DNA from: Opitutaceae bacterium
GTDB taxonomy: Bacteria; Verrucomicrobiota; Verrucomicrobiae; Opitutales; Opitutaceae
Reading direction: 5' to 3'
Assembly: GCA_031266495.1 (NCBI GenBank)
Contig: JAISAX010000296.1
Span: forward strand, 1 to 11,416
DNA length: 11,416 bases
The notes under the pieces: model-generated
Told to the model about the DNA's origin: nothing
Databases searched by the model: none
Seen by the model: only the letters and a program-made list of their open reading frames with translations
Shown: positions 6,899 through 11,416 of the stretch, in pieces
Position numbering within the stretch: the stretch's first letter is position 1
Layout: every line of letters begins with the position of its first letter
Made by a program: the position numbers and the translations under genes

Positions 6899-6917
6899 TG
6901 CCAGCACCGCTGCGGGC

Positions 6918-6932
6918 AAGTGTTTGACACTT
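6918..6932. promoter_or_regulatory. Perfect palindrome aagtgt-ttg-acactt overlapping a TTGACA box
   Basis: Six-base perfect arms with a 3-base spacer, ending 29 bp before the AraC-type gene start. TTGACA at 6924-6929 matches the sigma-70 -35 box, but the best -10 sixteen bases on (tgcaaa, 6946-6951) is poor and would leave almost no leader. The palindrome may be an autoregulatory operator; AraC proteins more often use direct repeats, so another regulator is possible. Confidence 0.4.
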
Positions 6933-6961
6933 TCGCTCACGCGGCTGCAAATGCCCCCCGC

Positions 6962-7786
6962 ATGCTTCGCTACCTCGGATACGGTGAACGACGTTACGGT
7001 GAACGCCCGGTGCTGCCCGTGCAAAGGCAGGTCTGGGAATTCCAGTTTATCCTGCAAGGCGCCTGCCACCCGACCACGCTCGCCGCCGATGCCGCCCGGG
7101 CGAAAACGATGCCCGCCGGCCCGCGCCTCTACCTTTCGCATCCGCTCTCCCGGCACGGCTGGATCGACGCGCCGGGCGGCGTCGCGCACATCCTCGTCCT
7201 GCATTTCCCGACCACGCCGCGCGAGCTGGCGGACCTCGTCTCGCCGCGCCAGCCCTTGACCGTTCCGCTCCGGCCCGCCGATGTGCGACGATTCCGGAAA
7301 CTCGGTCCCGCACTGCTGCCGCTCGTCCGCAAGCCCGACGCGCTCCAGGACCTGCGCGCGCAGCGGTTGCTGCTCGACCTGACACTCTTCGCGCTCGAAC
7401 GCATCGGCTCCACCGCGATGCCGCGCGAGGAGGACGATACCCGCCGGATCGCCCGCAGCCTCGCCTGGTTTCGCGAACACCTCACGGAATCGCCATCGGT
7501 CGAGCAGGCCGCGCGCGCCGTCGGTTGCTCGGCCTCGCACCTGCGCCGCCTCTACCACCGCGCCGGACATCCCTCCCCGCGCAGCGTCCTGCAACGGATG
7601 CGCCTCGAAGCCGCCGCCGAGTGCCTGACGCTCGACTGGCCGCAAAAAAAGGTGGCCGGGTACCTCGGCTTCAGCGAACCGAGCGCCTTCGCCCGCGCCT
7701 TCAGCCATCATTTCGGCTCTCCGCCCGGCGTCTGGCGCCACCGCGCCGCCGCCACGTCCGACGGCAGCAAGGCGCGCGGCCGGTAA
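6962..7786 (+). CDS. AraC-family transcriptional regulator
   Basis: A 274-residue protein with the usual AraC plan. The N-terminal part (about 15-100) has the strand-rich look of a cupin-like ligand-binding arm, including GPRLYLSHPLSRHGW (53-67) and AHILVLHFP (75-83). The C-terminal DNA-binding domain (about 160-262) holds two helix-turn-helix units, the first around SVEQAARAVGCSASHLRRLY (179-198) and the second around KKVAGYLGFSEPSAFARAFS (229-248), ending in the conserved FG.PPG.WR (251-259). ATG at 6962 gives a normal family length; the open frame back to 5717 is antisense to the oxidoreductase. Divergent placement suggests it controls the oxidoreductase gene and perhaps itself. The ligand is unknown, most likely a sugar or related compound. 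Confidence 0.93.
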   Translation: MLRYLGYGERRYGERPVLPVQRQVWEFQFILQGACHPTTLAADAARAKTMPAGPRLYLSHPLSRHGWIDAPGGVAHILVLHFPTTPRELADLVSPRQPLTVPLRPADVRRFRKLGPALLPLVRKPDALQDLRAQRLLLDLTLFALERIGSTAMPREEDDTRRIARSLAWFREHLTESPSVEQAARAVGCSASHLRRLYHRAGHPSPRSVLQRMRLEAAAECLTLDWPQKKVAGYLGFSEPSAFARAFSHHFGSPPGVWRHRAAATSDGSKARGR

Positions 7787-7809
7787 ACGCCGGCGCCGGA
7801 AAAGTGGCG

Positions 7810-7825
7810 CGGGGGCGTCCCCGCC
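7810..7825. terminator. GC hairpin between convergent genes
   Basis: A 6-bp stem gcgggg/ccccgc with a 4-base loop gcgt lies in the 46-bp gap between the stop codons of the AraC-type regulator and the PEP-CTERM gene. There is no T-tract on either strand, so any terminator role would be weak or factor-assisted. Confidence 0.3.
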
Positions 7826-7832
7826 CGCCTGC

Positions 7833-9650
7833 TTATCGACGGTCACGTCGCCGGACAATGGCGTATGCCAACAGCACTACACCCGCCAGCGCCGCGCACG
7901 TCGAGGGCTCGGGCACGGCGGCAAGCGCAATGTCGCCAATCCGGTATTCCCCTTCTTGCTCCAGCGGTGTCACCGTGTATGTGGAACCGGAGGCGTTGTA
8001 ACCGGGTAACGAATACTCCAGCCCCTTGCCGTCGCCCAGGAATGTTGCGCCGCCCGTAATCAGATCAAAGACATCGAGTACGGCTGTCCCGTCGCCGGCT
8101 CCGGCGGCGCCGGAGGCAATCTGCGCCAGCAGGTCGTTGCCCAGGTCCACGACGAATGTGTTGCCACCGGTCGTGGTCTTGATTTCCGGAGTGTTTTTCA
8201 CGGTGATTGCGTCGGAAAGGGTGGTCAGGGTCAGGTGGAGCGTTGCGCCGTCCAAGGTCAGGTGCTCGAGCACCGAGGCGCCCGTGCTTGTCCATGACGA
8301 GCCGTCAATGTCGAGGTCGAAGGCCACATCCCGGGCGTTGTCGCTGTTCACGCTGCCGGTGAGCGAACTTCCGTTCGCCAGCCGGATCGTGGCCTGCACC
8401 AAACCGCTCCCGGTCACGTCGCCGACAAGATGGCTGTTGCTGGCATTGATCGTCGCGCCCAACAAATAATCCCCATTCACGTGGATGGATTGCCGGCCCT
8501 CGACCCGCGCGTTGTCGATCGTGGCCGCATATCCGGTGGCAACGTCAACGGAGCGGGTCAGCAACAAGCCCGCGCCTTGCGTCGAGGTGTAGGCGCCGCC
8601 GTCCACATCCAGTTTATAAGGGTCCGTTTTGACCTCCGTCGAGGCGGTGGTGTTGTTGGCCATAAACAGCGCCGCCGCGCCCGCTCCGGTGACATTCACC
8701 CTGGTGTCCTGCCCGCCCACGCTAACGCTCGTGACGGACACGTTCGTGTTCCTCGAACCAACCCTGACGCCATGCGCATCGACGCCGGAAGTGGTGACGC
8801 GGACATCCGTGGCCGTCAGCACGCTCCCTGTTTCCGCCGACAGACCGAAGGCTCTCGCGCCATTGGTAACGATGTCCAGACCGGAAACCTCCGCCTTGGC
8901 GTTGCTCCCCAGGGAAACGCCATACGATACATCGCCATGAGTGGTGATCGACAGATCTTTCACCGTGCCCGTGGCATTAGTGATGAGAGAAACACCATGT
9001 GCATGGGTTGCTTCATTGAGGACAAAGATTTCCACCTTGCCACCGCTCATATCGAGGAATGCACCACTGCCCTCCGCCTGGACAGCGCGGCTCCTGCCGA
9101 CAGTTATTCCGGTGCCGGAAACGGTCGCGGTAACATTGGTATTGACCACCGTTATCGTGGCTCCGGCCCCCACGTAGATGCCGTTGCTGCCATCCGCCAC
9201 ATTCGTGATGATGTCCGACTCTTCCAAATACACATTCGACAGGGAGCCTGCCGCGTAAAGGCCATGCAATCCTGACGCAGTGCCCGATGTGCCGAGGTGG
9301 CTGTTGTCCAAACGGAGCGTCCCTCCGTCGGTCACGGTGACCGCCCTGCCTTTAGGCTCGTTGTTGGCGGCGGCGGAATTTCCCGTCAGCGTGAGGTGGG
9401 TCCCTTCATAAACGACGCCGTCCGCGACGCCGTTGCCCTTGATGTGCAGGGCGGAATAATCGCCGTCACCGGTGTATGCGGTGTCGCTTCCCGGCTGTAC
9501 GCCGGGGGTATCGACGTATTTGTACGTCTGCGCCACTACAAACGAGGGCGAGACGGCGAACAAAACCCCGGCGGCGACGGCGGCAAGGATTGCGAGCGAA
9601 GAGCGCCGGTTTTCGTACTGGTTTTTGTGTTTCATGGTACTGGATTTCAT
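7833..9650 (-). CDS. PEP-CTERM-sorted secreted beta-helix protein
   Basis: A 605-residue exported protein with no enzyme motif I can see. It has a basic N-terminus and a hydrophobic signal segment (about 18-40) ending SFVVAQ. A long low-complexity body (about 45-560) is rich in G, T, S, V, N and D, with recurring short turns such as GSNGIYVGAGATITVVNTNV, as in pertactin-like right-handed beta-helices. The end is the sorting signal VPEPST (579-584), a hydrophobic stretch and the basic tail RRRDRR. PEP-CTERM proteins are known to be processed by an exosortase and linked to extracellular matrix; no exosortase is in view. There is no autotransporter barrel. Two starts are possible, ATG at 9650 or at 9635, neither with a Shine-Dalgarno sequence. 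By eye its GC content looks lower than its neighbours', which may reflect its unusual amino acids or acquisition. Confidence 0.85.
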   Translation of the reverse strand: MKSSTMKHKNQYENRRSSLAILAAVAAGVLFAVSPSFVVAQTYKYVDTPGVQPGSDTAYTGDGDYSALHIKGNGVADGVVYEGTHLTLTGNSAAANNEPKGRAVTVTDGGTLRLDNSHLGTSGTASGLHGLYAAGSLSNVYLEESDIITNVADGSNGIYVGAGATITVVNTNVTATVSGTGITVGRSRAVQAEGSGAFLDMSGGKVEIFVLNEATHAHGVSLITNATGTVKDLSITTHGDVSYGVSLGSNAKAEVSGLDIVTNGARAFGLSAETGSVLTATDVRVTTSGVDAHGVRVGSRNTNVSVTSVSVGGQDTRVNVTGAGAAALFMANNTTASTEVKTDPYKLDVDGGAYTSTQGAGLLLTRSVDVATGYAATIDNARVEGRQSIHVNGDYLLGATINASNSHLVGDVTGSGLVQATIRLANGSSLTGSVNSDNARDVAFDLDIDGSSWTSTGASVLEHLTLDGATLHLTLTTLSDAITVKNTPEIKTTTGGNTFVVDLGNDLLAQIASGAAGAGDGTAVLDVFDLITGGATFLGDGKGLEYSLPGYNASGSTYTVTPLEQEGEYRIGDIALAAVPEPSTCAALAGVVLLAYAIVRRRDRR

Positions 9651-9840
9651 AATCTTGAGTTTCGTTGTCTGGTTTTTATTCGGTTTGTTTCGTATTTGTT
9701 TATCGATACGGGTGGAAAATCCGGCATGGCCGGAAAATGGATTGCGCGTTGCCGTCGGACGACAGGTGGGGGGGGAGGCGCACGACGGGAAGGAGAAAAC
9801 CCGACGATGTCACTTTATCGAGGCCGGAAAACCGGTGCAC
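9651..9840. other. Leader and promoter region of the PEP-CTERM gene
   Basis: No gene is supported. Next to the start, 9651-9712 is AT-rich and on the minus strand reads ataaacaaatacgaaacaaa and onward, a likely promoter or unstructured leader. A 6-bp hairpin tccggc-atg-gccgga lies at 9720-9734, and an 8-G tract at 9768-9775. Confidence 0.35.
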
Positions 9841-10009
9841 AAAAAAGGGACGCATCTACTAGCGTCCGTTATCGGGGCACCCAGGAGAGGCCCACCAGAA
9901 AAACGCTTTCAATGCGCCCCAACCGGGGCGGCATTTCGAACGCGATTTTCTGGTGCGGCACGTCTGACGAAATTTCCTGGGTTTCGATAACGAGAGCAGC
10001 CGAAGCTAC
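9841..10009 (-). ncRNA. Candidate structured RNA: UUCG hairpin, 126-nt compound hairpin, intrinsic terminator
   Basis: Read on the minus strand. First comes guagc-UUCG-gcugc (10009-9996), a hyperstable tetraloop hairpin. Next is a compound hairpin (9992-9867). Its stems are A 9867-9874/9985-9992 (8 bp), B 9879-9886/9975-9982 (8 bp), C 9893-9902/9946-9955 (10 bp), then short stems 9904-9906/9942-9944, 9908-9910/9938-9940, 9911-9915/9931-9935 and 9916-9920/9925-9929, capped by GGUU. That is about 42 pairs with a lopsided internal loop (19 versus 6 nt) between B and C. Finally ggacgc/gcgtcc (9867-9848) and a run of six U (9846-9841) form an intrinsic terminator. Position 9867 is shared by stem A and the terminator. 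Either a free small RNA of about 170 nt or an attenuator in the leader of the PEP-CTERM gene 190 nt downstream would fit. No convincing promoter was found. A 6S-like identity cannot be excluded. Confidence 0.6.
9848..9867 (-). terminator. Intrinsic terminator, minus strand
   Basis: A perfect 6-bp stem ggacgc/gcgtcc with an 8-nt loop is followed on the minus strand by C and six U. It directly follows the compound hairpin and lies 190 nt upstream of the PEP-CTERM start codon, so it ends or attenuates a transcript from further upstream on that strand. Confidence 0.65.
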
Positions 10010-10349
10010 GCAAAAATGGACTATGTGTGTGGACGGATGTTTTCCGGGTTGTAGTGAAAAGAAGGTTACATCGTATCGCGTTGCGCCAACTGGTGGCGGC
10101 GAAGAGAGAAGGAAGCGTTTGGTAGTTTTTGTGGCCGGGGTCAAGCCCGTGATTGAATTTGAATGCGTTCAGGTCGCATCTCGAAAACCGGCCAAGGGTT
10201 CGGCAGGGCGGCCAAGCCAGGCTCCCCCCCCCCCCCCCCTCTGCGTGCGCACTGGCCCGTCGCGCCACGACCGGCATCTGCAAAAATCGTCTTTAACCCC
10301 GCCCCGCCCCGCCCGAGAGTAAGGCACAGCCATCCACTGCATCGCACCC
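10010..10349. other. Upstream region of serine acetyltransferase, no gene seen
   Basis: Short open frames here lack family features and are not called. The stretch holds a 16-C tract (10224-10239) and a (ccccg) unit repeated three times (10297-10311). No clear sigma-70 promoter or Shine-Dalgarno sequence was found before the start at 10350. The promoter of the minus-strand RNA candidate should also lie here. Confidence 0.4.
10224..10239 (+). repeat. 16-C homopolymer upstream of serine acetyltransferase
   Basis: Sixteen consecutive C residues end 110 bp before the acetyltransferase start codon. Length variation here could alter promoter spacing if the promoter spans it, or it may be a sequencing-prone tract without function. 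Confidence 0.9.
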
Positions 10350-11288
10350 ATGAAGCTCGACGACATCACCCTGGCGCTCCTCGCCTCCTACGAAGCCACC
10401 GGCGGGATCAATCACCTCGACGGAGTCAATCTGCCCTCCGAAGAGTCTGTCAATCACCTCGCCACCGACTGCATGCACCTGCTGTTTCCCGGCTACTTCG
10501 AGCAGGATGGCATCAGCCGCAACGGCATCGCCGGTCATACCGCGCGCCGGCTGCGCGCCGTCCACGACCGGCTTCTGATCGAAGTCGAAAAGAGCCTGCG
10601 CTTCGACAACTACGAAGATCCCGCCGGCCACGCCCGCCACGTGACGATGCAGCTCCTGCGTCGTCTTCCCGAATTGCGCAATATCGTGCAAACCGACGTG
10701 CAGGCCGCCTACAACGGCGATCCGGCGGCGCGCAGCCTGGAAGAAATCATCCTCGCCTACCCGTGCGTGCTCGTGATCTCGCTGCAACGCATCGCCCACG
10801 TCCTCTACAATCTCTCCGTGCCTCTCCTCCCGCGCATGCTCACCGAATACGCGCATGAAAAAACCGGCACAGACATCCACCCGGGCGCGCGCATCGGCCC
10901 GCACTTTTTCATCGACCACTGCACCGGCGTCGTCATCGGCGAGACGGCCACCATCGGCGAACACGTAAAAATCTACCAGGGCGTGACGCTCGGCGCGAAA
11001 TCGTTCGAGGTCGATACCAGCGGCAACCCGGTCAAGGGCGTGAAACGTCATCCCGACATCGGCGACCACGTCACGATCTACTCGCATGCGACGATCCTCG
11101 GCGGCGACACGCACATCGGTGAGCACACCATCATCGGCGCCAACGTCTGGCTGCTCGAGTCGATCCCCGCCCACAGCATCGCGTACTACAAAGGCGAGAA
11201 CCTCGTGATCCGTTCGCGCCGCAAACAGGAAAAAGCCGTCGAAACCCGTACCCAAGACGAGTTGCAGGCCTGGAACTGGTCGATCTGA
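10350..11288 (+). CDS. cysE: Serine O-acetyltransferase, EpsC-type
   Basis: Transfers acetyl from acetyl-CoA to L-serine, giving O-acetylserine, the first step of cysteine synthesis in the cytoplasm. The 312-residue protein has an alpha-helical N-terminal half (about 1-165) and a left-handed beta-helix of hexapeptide repeats (about 172-275). Catalytic-site marks match the family: DIHPGARIG (175-183), FIDH (187-190) whose D189-H190 corresponds to the Asp-His of CysE, GVVIGETATIG (193-203), GVTLGA (211-216) and RHP (233-235) for CoA and serine contacts. An insert EVDTSGNPVKGVK (220-232) sits before RHP, typical of longer EpsC-like forms. The tail after 285 (IRSRRKQEKAVETRTQDELQ) is charged. The ATG at 10350 begins a plausible helix; no Shine-Dalgarno sequence is seen. 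No cysK or sulfate genes are in view. Confidence 0.95.
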   Translation: MKLDDITLALLASYEATGGINHLDGVNLPSEESVNHLATDCMHLLFPGYFEQDGISRNGIAGHTARRLRAVHDRLLIEVEKSLRFDNYEDPAGHARHVTMQLLRRLPELRNIVQTDVQAAYNGDPAARSLEEIILAYPCVLVISLQRIAHVLYNLSVPLLPRMLTEYAHEKTGTDIHPGARIGPHFFIDHCTGVVIGETATIGEHVKIYQGVTLGAKSFEVDTSGNPVKGVKRHPDIGDHVTIYSHATILGGDTHIGEHTIIGANVWLLESIPAHSIAYYKGENLVIRSRRKQEKAVETRTQDELQAWNWSI

Positions 11289-11299
11289 AACAGACTCAT

Positions 11300-11317
11300 C
11301 TGCCGCCGCCGCGGCAG
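11300..11317 (+). terminator. GC-rich hairpin after serine acetyltransferase
   Basis: A perfect 7-bp stem ctgccgc/gcggcag with a 4-base loop starts 12 bp after the stop codon. Two more hairpins follow: gcagc-cgga-gctgc (11320-11333) and ccccgg-ct-ccgggg (11345-11358). None has a U-tract, so termination would be atypical, but three stems in a row after a stop codon suggest a transcript-end region. Confidence 0.4.
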
Positions 11318-11358
11318 CAGCAGCCGGAGCTGCAAACGCAAATTCCCCGGCTCCGGGG

Positions 11359-11416
11359 GGGGGTGGGGAGAGACGATGTTGACCCTTGGCGCGGAAGCGC
11401 CTGGGACCGCCGGCAT
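11359..11416. other. Window tail with G-tract end and GNRA-capped hairpin
   Basis: The end of a 9-G run (11355-11363) is followed by ggcgc-ggaa-gcgcc (11388-11401), which extends to pairs in ccc/ggg. No gene can be supported in the remaining bases. It may be the start of an intergenic repeat cut by the window edge. Confidence 0.25.

Noticed and set aside
5717..6961. N-terminal extension of the AraC-type regulator to 689 residues
   Set aside because: The extra part is antisense to the oxidoreductase; the normal AraC length starts at 6962.
6863..7858. N-terminal extension of the oxidoreductase to 775 residues
   Set aside because: The extension is antisense to the AraC-type regulator, and the Rossmann fold begins right after the ATG at 6862.
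9867..9992. Integron attC site suggested by the GTTATCG and CGATAAC ends of the compound hairpin
   Set aside because: attC sites run from a ...AAC end to a GTT... end, whereas here GTT comes first on both strands. No integrase or cassette array is present, and the hairpin has long perfect stems rather than the imperfect attC layout.
9869..10144. Small minus-strand protein of 91 residues over the structured RNA
   Set aside because: Its coding frame is explained by the hairpin sequence. There is no ribosome site or recognisable domain, and its end coincides with the terminator.
11186..11416. Partial minus-strand gene at the right edge
   Set aside because: It overlaps the acetyltransferase 3' end in antisense. 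Its Pro/Arg-rich sequence lies over hairpins and a G-run, with no family marks.

Overview
The window is GC-rich chromosomal DNA, most likely from a verrucomicrobial bacterium close to Opitutaceae. This is inferred from gene content: a PEP-CTERM-sorted beta-helix protein, a lysS followed by a Lol-type permease and ATPase, an EpsC-type serine acetyltransferase, and the remnant of a secreted-protein domain I associate with Verrucomicrobiota and Planctomycetes. No rRNA or tRNA is present to confirm it.

Layout. Plus-strand lysS (5-1504), a LolC/E-like permease (1720-2952) and a LolD-like ATPase (3114-3788) lie in line. Both gaps between them are edged by AT-rich inverted motifs, and the first also holds a 27-bp imperfect inverted repeat. 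From 3789 to 4277, on the minus strand, is a decayed secreted-protein gene with two in-frame stops and a frameshift. Next is an uncharacterised plus-strand gene (4392-5261). A 180-bp nested palindromic element (5346-5527) separates it from a minus-strand Gfo/Idh/MocA oxidoreductase (5531-6862). The oxidoreductase is divergent from an AraC-family regulator (6962-7786) across 99 bp holding two perfect 15-bp palindromes. The regulator converges on a minus-strand PEP-CTERM beta-helix protein (7833-9650). The 700 bp upstream of that gene contain, on the minus strand, a UUCG-capped hairpin, a 126-nt compound hairpin and an intrinsic terminator. This looks like a structured non-coding RNA or a leader attenuator. 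Serine O-acetyltransferase (10350-11288) and a hairpin-rich tail close the window.

Functional groups. lysS serves translation, and the Lol permease/ATPase pair would extract lipoproteins from the inner membrane. The AraC/oxidoreductase pair looks like a locally regulated sugar or cyclitol module. The PEP-CTERM protein is a surface or matrix protein. Serine acetyltransferase starts cysteine synthesis.

The most notable signals are the structured RNA candidate upstream of the PEP-CTERM gene, a 17-C homopolymer inside the lolD-like coding sequence (possible slippage switch, or a sequencing artefact) with a matching 16-C tract upstream of the acetyltransferase, the 17-bp hairpin built from the last codons of lysS, and the two palindromic intergenic elements.
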